From: Chryseobacterium turcicum
GTDB taxonomy: Bacteria > Bacteroidota > Bacteroidia > Flavobacteriales > Weeksellaceae
Assembly (NCBI RefSeq): GCF_021010565.1
Contig: NZ_JAJNAY010000001.1
Location: forward strand, 1,592,001-1,656,000
Reading direction: 5' to 3'
Length of the DNA: 64,000 bases
Below the pieces are notes generated by a model. That model had not been told where the DNA came from. It saw only the letters and a program-made list of their open reading frames with translations, and did not search any database. A program made the translations under genes and the position numbers. Below, piece after piece: positions 33,940 through 42,568 of this stretch. Each line of letters begins with the position of its first letter. Positions within the stretch are counted from its first letter, which is position 1.

Positions 33940-34389
33940 ATGTCAAAAATAATTCTAAATACAATCATTCAAGCGGATATCAAAACCGTTTTCGATTGTG
34001 CAAGAGATATTGATTTGCATCAAAAATCAACTTCAAAAACGAATGAAAAGGCAATTGCTGGAAGAGCTTCAGGCTTAATCGAACTGAATGAAACTGTAAC
34101 CTGGAGAGCAAAGCATCTCGGATTTTATCAAACCCATCAGTCAATAATTACAGAAATGGAAAAACCTTATCGATTCACCGATGTGATGTTGAAAGGAAGG
34201 TTTAAATCATTTAAACATCAGCATCTTTTTAAAAAAGAAGGTGAAAAAACGATAATGACCGATATCCTCGAATTTGAATCTCCATTGGGAATAATCGGTA
34301 AAATATTTAATGCTATATTTCTAAAAAATTACATGAAAAATTTTCTTTTGCAACGCAATAAATTAATCAAAGCCACCACTGAACAATAA
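33940..34389 (+). CDS. SRPBCC family (START-like) ligand-binding protein
   Basis: A 149-residue protein with the helix-grip order of SRPBCC proteins: an N-terminal strand (IILNTIIQADIKTVFDCARD), a short helix pair, a long antiparallel sheet (LIELNETVTWRAKHLGFYQTH, KPYRFTDVMLKGRFKSFKHQH) and the C-terminal helix (YMKNFLLQRNKLIKATTE). It likely binds a lipid or other hydrophobic ligand. Members occur next to TIGR01777 epimerases and desaturases in several bacteria. It lies in the same run as both. Confidence 0.78.
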   Translation: MSKIILNTIIQADIKTVFDCARDIDLHQKSTSKTNEKAIAGRASGLIELNETVTWRAKHLGFYQTHQSIITEMEKPYRFTDVMLKGRFKSFKHQHLFKKEGEKTIMTDILEFESPLGIIGKIFNAIFLKNYMKNFLLQRNKLIKATTEQ

Positions 34390-34421
34390 ATCCCGAATCC
34401 CGAATCTCAAACCCAAAAGCT

Positions 34422-35144
34422 ATGAAATTCCTAAAAGCCGAATGGCGAAAATTAGCCATCATCAATTACGAAATTAATCCTGATATCTTATTGAAATACC
34501 TTCCGAAGGGGACGGAATTAGATTTTTATAATGGAAAATGCTATGTAAGTTTGGTAGGTTTTATGTTTTTAAATACCAGGTTATTGGGGTTTTCTATTCC
34601 TTTTTACAGAAATTTTGAAGAAGTGAATTTAAGATTTTATGTCAAGAAAAAAGAAGGTAAAGAATGGAAAAGAGGCGTTGTTTTTATTAAAGAGATTGTT
34701 CCGAAATATGCCTTGAGTATTGTTGCCAATTCTGTTTATCAAGAGAATTATAAGACTCGAAAAATGAAAAATGAGATGCACTACAGCGACAGTAATCTTA
34801 TTGTAAAATATTCATGGAAAGAAGAGCACTGGAACTCTATTCAGATTAATGCTGAAAGCAAATCACAAACTATGGAAAATGATTCGGAATTTGAATTTAT
34901 CACCGAACATTACTGGGGTTTTACAAAACGGGGAAACAAAACCTCAGAATATGAAGTTTGCCATCCAAAATGGGATTGGTATCCTGTGAAAGACCATCAT
35001 TTGGAAATAGATTTTAAAAAAGTCTACGGAAAAGACTTTGAATACCTGAATCACCAAAAACCGCTCTCCGTAATGCTCGCAGAAGGTTCTGAAATAGAAG
35101 TTCATATGAAAAAGTATTTAGCTAAAGAGCCAAGTAGAAAGTAA
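34422..35144 (+). CDS. DUF2071 (YqjF-like) protein
   Basis: A 240-residue protein whose start, FLKAEWRKLAIINYEINPDILLKYLP, and LVGFMFLNTRLLGFSIPFYRNFEEVNLRFYV are typical of the DUF2071 family. It has no signal peptide and no catalytic motif that I can name; the fold resembles acetoacetate decarboxylase-like beta-cones. The last codons (EPSRK) are formed by the first unit of a GCCAAGTAGAA repeat that continues into the spacer, so the natural C-terminus may have been altered by repeat expansion. Same strand and spacing as its neighbours. Confidence 0.8.
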   Translation: MKFLKAEWRKLAIINYEINPDILLKYLPKGTELDFYNGKCYVSLVGFMFLNTRLLGFSIPFYRNFEEVNLRFYVKKKEGKEWKRGVVFIKEIVPKYALSIVANSVYQENYKTRKMKNEMHYSDSNLIVKYSWKEEHWNSIQINAESKSQTMENDSEFEFITEHYWGFTKRGNKTSEYEVCHPKWDWYPVKDHHLEIDFKKVYGKDFEYLNHQKPLSVMLAEGSEIEVHMKKYLAKEPSRK

Positions 35145-35170
35145 AGCCAAGTAGAAAGAGCCAAGTAGAA
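35129..35170 (+). repeat. three GCCAAGTAGAA repeats across a stop codon
   Basis: GCCAAGTAGAA starts at 35129, 35146 and 35160. The first lies inside the DUF2071 coding region. A similar unit, GCCAAGTAAAA, lies at 45839. Confidence 0.75.
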
Positions 35171-35189
35171 GTTTATTTACATTATTTTC

Positions 35190-35281
35190 TTTCACAAGAA
35201 AATCTTTGATTTTCAATCTAATGTGTTCTAAAATATCCTCAATCAATTAAACTAAAAACTAATGTGACTTATGTGGTTAAA
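35190..35281 (+). repeat. dispersed repeat, copy C (AAAATCNNNGATTTT family)
   Basis: Contains GAAAATC-TTT-GATTTTC, AATGTGTTCTAAAATAT, CAATTAAACTAAAAACTAAT and the end TATGTGGTTAAA. It is closely similar to copy D at 36897 and lies 36 nt before a start codon. Confidence 0.7.
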
Positions 35282-35316
35282 TCCTCAATCTTAGCCTCAA
35301 CCTTAACCTAAAAACT

Positions 35317-36213
35317 ATGAAAATAATCATCGCTGCCGGAACCGGTTTCCTCGGAAAAAACTTAGAACAGTTCTTTACTGAAAAAGGAAACGAAGTCTAT
35401 ATTTTAACTCGAAATCCGAAACGTAAAAACGAAATCTTTTGGGATGCAAAATCTTTAGGAGACTGGAAAGAATCACTTGAAAATGCTGATGTTCTCATCA
35501 ATCTTGCAGGAAAATCTGTTGATTGCCGATATACAGACGAAAATAAGCTTGAAATTTTTAATTCAAGAATTAACAGCACAAAAGTGCTTCAACAGGCAGT
35601 TGACAATTGTATCAATAAACCAAAAGTATGGTTGAATGCAAGTTCGGCAACCATTTATACCCACTCTGAAAAACATTTAAACACTGAAGAAAACGGAATT
35701 ATTGGAGATGATTTCTCAATGAATATTTGTAAAAGCTGGGAAGATGAGTTTTTTAAAACTGAAAACAAAGATGTCAGAAAAGTTGCGCTAAGAACATCGA
35801 TTGTTTTGGGAAATAATGGTGGCGCATTTACCAAATTGAAAATGATTACAAAATTAGGATTGGGTGGAAAACAGGGAAGAGGAAACCAAAATGTAAGCTG
35901 GATTCATATTGAAGATTTCTGCAGAGCCGTCGAATTTATAATTGATAATGAAAATCTTTTAGGAAAAATCAATATTACTGCGCCAAATCCTTTGCCTAAC
36001 GAAGAATTGATGCAAAAGCTGAGAAAAGAAATGAAAATTCCTTTCGGTTTAAATGCTCCAGTTTGGCAATTGGAAATAGCTTCCATATTCTTAGGAACCG
36101 AAACCGAATTATTACTGAAAAGCCGAAATGTTTACCCCGAAAAACTCATTCAAAATGGTTTTGAGTTTATTTATCCGACGGTAGAGACTGCTTTTCAGAA
36201 CTTAATAAAATAA
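35317..36213 (+). CDS. TIGR01777 family NAD-dependent epimerase/dehydratase-like protein
   Basis: A 298-residue extended-SDR protein. The nucleotide-binding motif is AAGTGFLGKNLEQFF (6-20), VLINLAGKSVDCRY follows at about 65, and WLNASSATIY holds the catalytic Ser/Tyr region with a YxxxK-like position less clear. The C-terminal third (KSRNVYPEKLIQNGFEFIYP) is the DUF1731 tail characteristic of TIGR01777. The reaction is unknown. It ends the same-strand run that starts at the GbsR gene, though a 172-bp repeat-bearing spacer separates it from DUF2071. Confidence 0.88.
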   Translation: MKIIIAAGTGFLGKNLEQFFTEKGNEVYILTRNPKRKNEIFWDAKSLGDWKESLENADVLINLAGKSVDCRYTDENKLEIFNSRINSTKVLQQAVDNCINKPKVWLNASSATIYTHSEKHLNTEENGIIGDDFSMNICKSWEDEFFKTENKDVRKVALRTSIVLGNNGGAFTKLKMITKLGLGGKQGRGNQNVSWIHIEDFCRAVEFIIDNENLLGKINITAPNPLPNEELMQKLRKEMKIPFGLNAPVWQLEIASIFLGTETELLLKSRNVYPEKLIQNGFEFIYPTVETAFQNLIK

Positions 36214-36228
36214 ATTTTACATTGAGTC

Positions 36229-36522
36229 CAAACAGAAGTATTTGTGTTCAAAATCAATTTACATTTAATTGAAATAGGGGTGTTTGCTCTTAAAATCATT
36301 ATATATTAAGTCCAAACAGGGTTGTTTGTATTCAAAATCAGTATACATTTAATTAAAACAAGGGTGTTTGTACTCAAATGCAAATCTGTTTTAATTAAAA
36401 TAGATGTGTTTCAAGTCATCCGGAATTCCATTTTAGTTAAAACAGGAGTGTTTATATTCTCACAGCTTTCTGTTTTAATACGAACAGGGTTATTTATGCT
36501 TTCCCGTAATTCCTTTTTATAA
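36229..36522 (+). repeat. tandem array of seven 42-bp units
   Basis: Units start at 36229, 36271, 36313, 36355, 36397, 36439 and 36481, each exactly 42 bp. Shared features are A-rich starts, ACAGGG-like bases at about 5-10, TGTTTG at 11-16, TTCAAAATC-like bases near 19-27, and TTTAATT at the end. Divergence between units is substantial. Forty-two bp equals four helical turns or 14 codons; one frame stays open through the last four to five units and would encode a 14-residue hydrophobic repeat. Confidence 0.85.
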
Positions 36523-36565
36523 CGTGAACTCGATTATACTTCAGCTATGAGCTATAATGCTTTTT

Positions 36566-36713
36566 CACGCAAAGTTTTTATTTAAACTAATCTTTATTTT
36601 GAGGAGCAAAGAGTTGCGACAAGTCGCTGATTAAGCTAGCTTCATAAAATCAATTTTATTGATTCATTCTTTGCACCTTAAATTTCGGAGATATAGTATT
36701 TAAATCTTTGCGT
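36566..36713. repeat. 148-bp imperfect palindromic intergenic element, second copy
   Basis: Ends ACGCAAAG and CTTTGCGT, with AGGAGCAAAGA on the left mirrored by TTCTTTGCACCTT on the right. Ends, internal marks and length correspond to the element at 17987-18133. Confidence 0.55.
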
Positions 36714-36784
36714 AAAAAAAACAAAATTTCATTTTTTCACAAAGTATTGTAAAGAAAAACTATCAATTTTGCGTTCAAAAAGTT

Positions 36785-36854
36785 ATAATTGCACAGATTT
36801 AACAGATTAAAAACATAGGAATCAATCTGCTAAATCAGCAAAATCTGCGAGATA
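36785..36854. repeat. CAGATTT-type palindromic element
   Basis: GCACAGATTTAACAGATT on the left mirrors AATCTGCTAAATCAG and AAAATCTGCGAG on the right. A relative lies at 1417-1481, before the transglycosylase gene. Confidence 0.6.
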
Positions 36855-36896
36855 AACTATTTCCATATAAATTTAAAAAAGTTTGATGATAACGAC

Positions 36897-37015
36897 ACTC
36901 CCACAAAAAAATCTTTGATTTTTAAACTTCTGTGTTCTAAAATATTCTCAATCTATTAAACTAAAAACTCATGTGACTCATGTGTCATAAACTTTTGTGC
37001 CTTTTGTGGTTAAAA
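36897..37015 (+). repeat. dispersed repeat, copy D (AAAATCNNNGATTTT family)
   Basis: Contains AAAAATCTTTGATTTTT, TGTGTTCTAAAATATTC, ATTAAACTAAAAACTCATG and the end TTTTGTGGTTAAA. It ends 40 nt before the fucosidase start codon, so part of it is probably in or next to the promoter. Confidence 0.7.
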
Positions 37016-37055
37016 ATTTATGGTTAAACATTAAATTAGCAAAAACTAAACTTCA

Positions 37056-38498
37056 ATGTTCATCAAACCAAAAACGAAAACTCTTTTTCTCTCATCATTA
37101 CTCATTTCCTCTACTTTTTTTTCGCAGGCACACAATGTTTCCGATGGTTACCAAAAACCTACAGACCCTTTAGTGATTCAAAATCTCGAAAACTGGCAGG
37201 ATTTAAAATTTGGTTTGTTCATGCATTGGGGAACCTACAGCCAATGGGGAATTGTAGAGAGCTGGAGTCTTTGTCCCGAAGATGAATCGTGGACGCAACG
37301 TAAACCTGAACATGGAAAGTCGTATAATGAATATGTAGAAAACTACGAAAACTTACAGAAAACTTTCAATCCGACACAGTTTAATCCACAAAAATGGGCA
37401 GATGCAGCGAAGGATGCAGGAATGAAATATGTGGTTTTCACGACAAAGCATCATGATGGATTTGCCATGTTTGATACGCAGCAGTCTGATTATAAAATAA
37501 CTTCTCCAAATACTCCTTTTTCCAAGAATCCAAAAGCAGATGTGGTGAAAGAAGTCTTTAATACATTCAGAAAAGACGGTTTTAAAATAGGAGCTTATTT
37601 CTCAAAACCCGATTGGCATTCTGACGATTATTGGTGGTCTTATTTTCCGCCAAAAGATAGAAATGTGAATTATGACCCTAAGAAATATCCTGAAAGGTGG
37701 AATAACTTCAAAAATTTCACTTTTAATCAATTAAATGAAATCACTTCAAACTATGGTAAAGTTGATATTCTTTGGTTAGATGGAGGTTGGGTTCGTCCGT
37801 TTCATACGATTGACCAAAATGTAGAATGGCAAAGAACCATCAAAGTGGAGCAAGACATTGACATGAATAAAATTGGTACGATGGCTCGCAAAAATCAACC
37901 TGGAATTATCGTTGTAGACCGCACCGTTCCAGGAAAATGGGAAAATTATGTAACTCCAGAACAAGCCGTTCCCGAAAAACCGCTTACCATTCCTTGGGAA
38001 AGTTGTATTACAATGGGCGATTCGTTTTCGTATGTTCCAAATGATAATTACAAATCATCTCAAAAAATCATTGAAACTTTAGTTAAAATTATTTCTCGAG
38101 GTGGAAATTACCTGATGAATATTGCTCCCGGACCGAATGGAGACTATGATGCAGTAGTTTATGAAAGATTAAAAGAGATTTCAGGTTGGATGGATGACAA
38201 TCAATCTGCAGTTTTTGCAACGAGAAGCGTAGCTCCTTACCACGATGGAAATTTTTATTATACGCAAAGCAAAGACGAAAAAACAGTGAATGTTTTCCAT
38301 TTGGATGATAGCAAAAACTATCAGTCTCCATCAAGTTTAAGCTTTCCAATTCCTGAAAATTTTAAACCAAAATCATTGAAGGTTTTAGGATTATCAAACA
38401 AAATTCAATGGAAAAAATCGGGGAATTTAATTGAGATCACTTTGCCTAAAGAAAGAAGTCAATTGAAATATTCAACGGTAATTCAAATCAATCAGTAA
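37056..38498 (+). CDS. secreted alpha-L-fucosidase, glycoside hydrolase family 29
   Basis: A 480-residue retaining glycosidase with a signal peptide (1-25). The GH29 landmarks are LKFGLFMHWGTYSQWG, AGMKYVVFTTKHHDGF and the nucleophile D242 in VDILWLDGGW. A short C-terminal beta domain follows (about 390-480). The enzyme removes fucose from glycans in the periplasm or outside. A TAAATTAG box at 37032 could be a -7 element. A GH3 enzyme is encoded 393 bp downstream, and the two may act on one oligosaccharide. Confidence 0.95.
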   Translation: MFIKPKTKTLFLSSLLISSTFFSQAHNVSDGYQKPTDPLVIQNLENWQDLKFGLFMHWGTYSQWGIVESWSLCPEDESWTQRKPEHGKSYNEYVENYENLQKTFNPTQFNPQKWADAAKDAGMKYVVFTTKHHDGFAMFDTQQSDYKITSPNTPFSKNPKADVVKEVFNTFRKDGFKIGAYFSKPDWHSDDYWWSYFPPKDRNVNYDPKKYPERWNNFKNFTFNQLNEITSNYGKVDILWLDGGWVRPFHTIDQNVEWQRTIKVEQDIDMNKIGTMARKNQPGIIVVDRTVPGKWENYVTPEQAVPEKPLTIPWESCITMGDSFSYVPNDNYKSSQKIIETLVKIISRGGNYLMNIAPGPNGDYDAVVYERLKEISGWMDDNQSAVFATRSVAPYHDGNFYYTQSKDEKTVNVFHLDDSKNYQSPSSLSFPIPENFKPKSLKVLGLSNKIQWKKSGNLIEITLPKERSQLKYSTVIQINQ

Positions 38499-38537
38499 TT
38501 GAATTTGTAAACTACTTTTAACTGAAAGGATAAATAT

Positions 38538-38732
38538 ATGGATGTAAATTTTTTAGGTCTAATAGGTAGCTTAATAAGATTAAGTTTTGTTTATAAATTT
38601 AATTTTAATAAACAGCGAGAAGCTTCGAATCAAAATTTTGAAAAGGAAGAAAAAAGAGATGTTTTAATTGGTTTAATTGCTGTCATAATCTTTTTAACAT
38701 GTGGAGTTTTAGCTTACGTGGTTAATTGGTAA
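38538..38732 (+). CDS. small single-helix membrane protein of unknown function
   Basis: A 64-residue protein with a hydrophobic start (FLGLIGSLIRLSFVY), a charged middle (NKQREASNQNFEKEEKRD) and a C-terminal helix (VLIGLIAVIIFLTCGVLAYVV). It lies 39 nt after the fucosidase stop codon. No family is recognised. Confidence 0.55.
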   Translation: MDVNFLGLIGSLIRLSFVYKFNFNKQREASNQNFEKEEKRDVLIGLIAVIIFLTCGVLAYVVNW

Positions 38733-38891
38733 TTTTTGCGGGAATAACCACATGAATATTTGTCTTATTTTTAGAAGGTGCTGAATTTTTATTTTGGAAT
38801 TTTATCTAAAAATTCAATCTTATCCAGAGTCTTAGGAATTGGTTCTTTTGTTTTAAGACAAAAGAACAATAATTAAATCAAATTATTTACA

Positions 38892-41555
38892 ATGCATTTT
38901 AAACTTCGATTTAAAATTATAGGAATTTCATTGTTGAGTTCGGTATTTATTTCCGCTCAAAAGCCTTTATATAAAGACCCAAAACAACCTGTTGAAGCCC
39001 GTGTTCAGGATTTGTTGAAACGCATGACCCCTGAAGAAAAATTCTGGCAATGCTTCATGATTCCCGGAGATTTAGATAATGTTCCGAAAGGTCAATATGC
39101 TCATGGAATTTTCGGATTGCAGGTAAGTGCGGGAAATCAAGGTGGTGGAGTTGCCGGACAATTATTGAAATATAATGCGAATGAAGACGCGGAAAGACTA
39201 GCGAAAAAAATCAACGCCATTCAAAAATATTTTGTGGAAGAATCTCGATTGGGAATTCCGATTATTCCTTTTGATGAAGCTTTACACGGCTTAATGCGAG
39301 AAGGAGCGACTGCTTTTCCTCAGGCGATTGGTATGTCTGCAACCTTCAATTCTGAGTTGATGAAAGAAGTTTCGACGGCGATTGCCAAAGAATCGAAATT
39401 GAGAGGAATTCGTCAGATTTTAACTCCGGTTGTCAATTTGGCGAGCGATGTCAGATGGGGAAGAACGGAAGAAACCTATGGTGAAGACCCATTTTTGACT
39501 TCCGTGATGGGCGTAAACTTTGTGAGTTCTTTTGAAAATATGGGAATTATTACTACTCCGAAACATTTTCTGGCAAATGTGGGTGATGGTGGAAGAGATT
39601 CTTACCCGATTCACTGGAGTAAAAGATATTTGGAAGAAACGCATTTAATTCCTTTTCAAAAGGCCTTTAATCAAGGAAAAAGCCGTTCAGTAATGACATC
39701 TTATAATTTGCTGGATGGGCGACCTTCAACGGCAAATCATTGGCTATTGACCGAAAAATTAAAAAATGAATGGAATTTTAAAGGTTTCATAATCAGTGAT
39801 GCAAGTGCGGTTGGCGGAGCAAATGTTCTGCATTTTACGGCAAAAGATTATGATGATGCTTCTGCACAAGCTATTAATGCAGGATTGGATGTGATTTTTC
39901 AGACCGAATATCAACATTATAAATTGTTTATTCCGCCGTTTTTAGATGGGAGAATTTCTAAGGAAAGAATTGATGATGCAGTAGCGAGAGTTTTGAGGGC
40001 GAAATTTGAACTCGGTTTGTTTGAAAACCCTTATGTTTCTAATCAAAATATTGAGGAATTAAAGAAAATAAATCATAAACCTTTAGCGGAAAAAGTAGCT
40101 CTTGAATCTTTTGTGTTGCTTCAAAATAAGAATCAAACGCTTCCAATTTCTGAAAATGTGAAAAAAATTTTGGTAGTCGGAACGGATGCTGTTGATGCAA
40201 GATTAGGAGGTTATTCCGGGCCAGGAAACAAGAAAGTGAGTATTTTAGATGGAATTAAAAATTTCGTTAAAAATAAAAATGTAAAAATCACTTATTCAAA
40301 AGGAATCGATTGGAATTTAAAAGATTTTGTAACTATACCCACTGATTTTCTGTCTTTCGAAAATCAAAAAGGATTGAAAGGAAATTACTTTTCTAATTCT
40401 GATTTAAAAGGTAATCTGGCTTTTGAAAAACAGGACGAACAATTAAATTTTAAATGGACATTATATTCTCCGAATCCTGAAAAACTTCAACCCGATAATT
40501 ACAGCGTTCGTTGGACAGGAAAACTAGAAGCTCCGAATTCAGGAAAATATCAATTGGGTCTTCGCGGAAATGATGGTTTCCGATTATTTTTAAATGGAAA
40601 ATTGTTGATTGATAATTGGGAGAAGTTGAGTTATTCAACAAAAACAGTTGAGCTTGATTTTATGAAAGGTCAAAAATCTGATATTGTTATTGAGTTTCAT
40701 GAAAATAGGGGAGAAGCAAATATCGAATTGATATGGAATTATGGTTTGAATGATGAGCAAAAAGATTTTAATGATGCTTTAAAATTAGCTCAAAATGCAG
40801 ATTATATTATAGTTACAGCCGGAATTCATGAAGGAGAATTTCAGGACCGTTCTTCATTAAGTCTTCCTGGAAATCAGGAGGAATTTATTCATGAAGTTTC
40901 AAAATTAAATAAACCAATAACAGTGGTTTTAGTTGGTGGCTCTGCGATAAAAACAACGGCTTGGAAAGATAAAGTCGGAGCAATTTTAGATGTTTGGTAT
41001 CCAGGAGAAGAAGGTGGAAATGCGGTTGCAAAAGTTCTTTATGGAGCTGAAAATCCTTCAGGGAAATTGCCGATTACGTTTCCTATTGAGGAAGGTCAGT
41101 TGCCTTTAACGTATAATCACCATCCGACGGGAAGAGGAAATGATTATCATGATTTGAGCGGCGAATCATTGTATCCGTTTGGTTTTGGATTGAGTTATAC
41201 GACTTTTGAAATCTCTGGTTTAACATTAAATCAATCAAAATTTTCTAAAAAAGATACGATTGTTGCTAAAGTAAATGTGAAAAATACAGGCTCAAAAGCC
41301 GGAAGTGAAGTTGTTCAGTTATATGTTAAAGATTTGTTGGCTTCAGTTTCGAGACCAATTATTGAGTTGAAAGGGTTGAAAAAAGTACAGTTAAAACCGG
41401 GAGAATCTAAACAGATTTCGATTGAAGTTCCTGTAAAAGAATTACAGTTTTTGGATGAGAAAATGAACTGGAATGTAGAAAAAGGAACGTATAGGATTTT
41501 TGTAGGGAATTCTTCAAAGAACTTGCCTTTGAAGCAGAATATTGAGGTTGAATAG
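38892..41555 (+). CDS. secreted glycoside hydrolase family 3 enzyme with PA14 insertion
   Basis: An 887-residue protein with a signal peptide (1-22, ending FISAQ), a GH3 N-terminal TIM-barrel (about 40-370) and a C-terminal GH3 domain split by a PA14 domain (about 495-620, with GKYQLGLRGNDGFRLFLNGKLL). A fibronectin-III-like module closes it (about 790-880). The nucleophile is D303 in GFIISDASAVGG. GH3/PA14 enzymes cleave beta-linked glucose, xylose or related sugars; the PA14 insert shapes the substrate site. No other polysaccharide-utilisation genes (SusC/SusD) are in the window. Confidence 0.94.
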   Translation: MHFKLRFKIIGISLLSSVFISAQKPLYKDPKQPVEARVQDLLKRMTPEEKFWQCFMIPGDLDNVPKGQYAHGIFGLQVSAGNQGGGVAGQLLKYNANEDAERLAKKINAIQKYFVEESRLGIPIIPFDEALHGLMREGATAFPQAIGMSATFNSELMKEVSTAIAKESKLRGIRQILTPVVNLASDVRWGRTEETYGEDPFLTSVMGVNFVSSFENMGIITTPKHFLANVGDGGRDSYPIHWSKRYLEETHLIPFQKAFNQGKSRSVMTSYNLLDGRPSTANHWLLTEKLKNEWNFKGFIISDASAVGGANVLHFTAKDYDDASAQAINAGLDVIFQTEYQHYKLFIPPFLDGRISKERIDDAVARVLRAKFELGLFENPYVSNQNIEELKKINHKPLAEKVALESFVLLQNKNQTLPISENVKKILVVGTDAVDARLGGYSGPGNKKVSILDGIKNFVKNKNVKITYSKGIDWNLKDFVTIPTDFLSFENQKGLKGNYFSNSDLKGNLAFEKQDEQLNFKWTLYSPNPEKLQPDNYSVRWTGKLEAPNSGKYQLGLRGNDGFRLFLNGKLLIDNWEKLSYSTKTVELDFMKGQKSDIVIEFHENRGEANIELIWNYGLNDEQKDFNDALKLAQNADYIIVTAGIHEGEFQDRSSLSLPGNQEEFIHEVSKLNKPITVVLVGGSAIKTTAWKDKVGAILDVWYPGEEGGNAVAKVLYGAENPSGKLPITFPIEEGQLPLTYNHHPTGRGNDYHDLSGESLYPFGFGLSYTTFEISGLTLNQSKFSKKDTIVAKVNVKNTGSKAGSEVVQLYVKDLLASVSRPIIELKGLKKVQLKPGESKQISIEVPVKELQFLDEKMNWNVEKGTYRIFVGNSSKNLPLKQNIEVE

Positions 41556-41624
41556 ATTTATCTATCACAATAAACATTTGAATATATTTAAACTTTAATG
41601 CACAGACTGTTAGTAGTTTGAATA

Positions 41625-41999
41625 TTATACTAATCTACATGGAACTTCTAAATCTTCTGTAATGTAATAGCTGCAACATAAACGATGATAACCATCGGCG
41701 ATAATCAATCCATTTTGTCCCCTTACCAATAAAATAGGTGATAGTTTTTTGTTTTTCGCTACTTTTTTTAGATTTTCTTTGACATGAATATTACTTTCGG
41801 GGAGTAAGGTAAGTTTGCTGGCTCTGAGAATGTCTTTAGATTTTTTTGTGATGGTAGGAGCTTTTTTGAGTTCTTCTACAATTTTTTGTGCCTGATTTGA
41901 GGGAAAAAGAAGTTCCAAAAAATCTTGTGCTGCAGGAAAATCATGTTCTTCGGGTTCTTTCAGCCAAATATTATCTTTAGTTAAAATATTTTTTTTCAT
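41625..41999 (-). CDS. ParB/sulfiredoxin-fold-like protein of unknown function
   Basis: A 124-residue soluble protein. The C-terminal half, LSPILLVRGQNGLIIADGYHRLCCSYYI, resembles the ParB-type nuclease/CTPase core, in which G-x-H-R follows a strand and a Gly turn. No HTH is present, so it is not a full partition protein. Stand-alone members of this type are widespread and uncharacterised. It is convergent with the GH3 gene. Confidence 0.65.
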   Translation of the reverse strand: MKKNILTKDNIWLKEPEEHDFPAAQDFLELLFPSNQAQKIVEELKKAPTITKKSKDILRASKLTLLPESNIHVKENLKKVAKNKKLSPILLVRGQNGLIIADGYHRLCCSYYITEDLEVPCRLV

Positions 42000-42141
42000 A
42001 AAAAATGTATTATAAATTTAAGATACAATAAAAAGGAATTAGTTTACAATTAAATTTAATAATTGGTATGATATCTGTAATATTCACTTTGAATCCGAAT
42101 GAAATTAATTGGTTTTAAAATCATTCTAAAATTTAAAAGTC

Positions 42142-42405
42142 ATGAAAAAGTTATTCATATCAACCGTTTTATTAGTGGTAATGTCGACAAGTGTTTTTGC
42201 ACAGAAACATCCAACTCCGCCACCGCATCCTTCGAAAACCGAATTGTATAATAGTAAATCGCGTGAACTTGATAAAAGATATAATACAGAGAAAAAATTG
42301 ATTCTGAACCACCCATTGGCAACAAAAAAAATGAAACAAGACCAATTGAAAGCTTTGAATGTAAGATATCAAAATGAAAAAAAACTGTTGCGAAGTGTAA
42401 AATAA
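42142..42405 (+). CDS. small secreted basic protein of unknown function
   Basis: An 87-residue protein with a signal peptide (1-20, ending VFAQ). A Pro-rich start (PTPPPHPSK) is followed by a Lys/Arg/Asn-rich helical part. The net charge is strongly positive. I recognise no family. A terminator follows. Confidence 0.7.
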   Translation: MKKLFISTVLLVVMSTSVFAQKHPTPPPHPSKTELYNSKSRELDKRYNTEKKLILNHPLATKKMKQDQLKALNVRYQNEKKLLRSVK

Positions 42406-42434
42406 TATTTGATAAATAAATTGAAATAATAGAG

Positions 42435-42462
42435 AAGAGAATGCTTAGGTATTCTCTTTTTT
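42435..42462 (+). terminator. intrinsic terminator
   Basis: AAGAGAAT / ATTCTCTT stem, 8-nt loop, T run. Confidence 0.8.
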
Positions 42463-42568
42463 CATGATGATTTTAAATCTAATTTCTCGATTAAAGCAAT
42501 ATAAGAACTGCTTTTAGAAGTATAAAAATCCAATATTTTTCCTTAAATTCGCATAAAATTTTAAACTA

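Noticed and set aside
36229..36522. CRISPR array
   Set aside because: Units are contiguous and 42 bp long with divergence spread along the unit; there are no constant repeats separated by unique spacers and no cas gene in the window.
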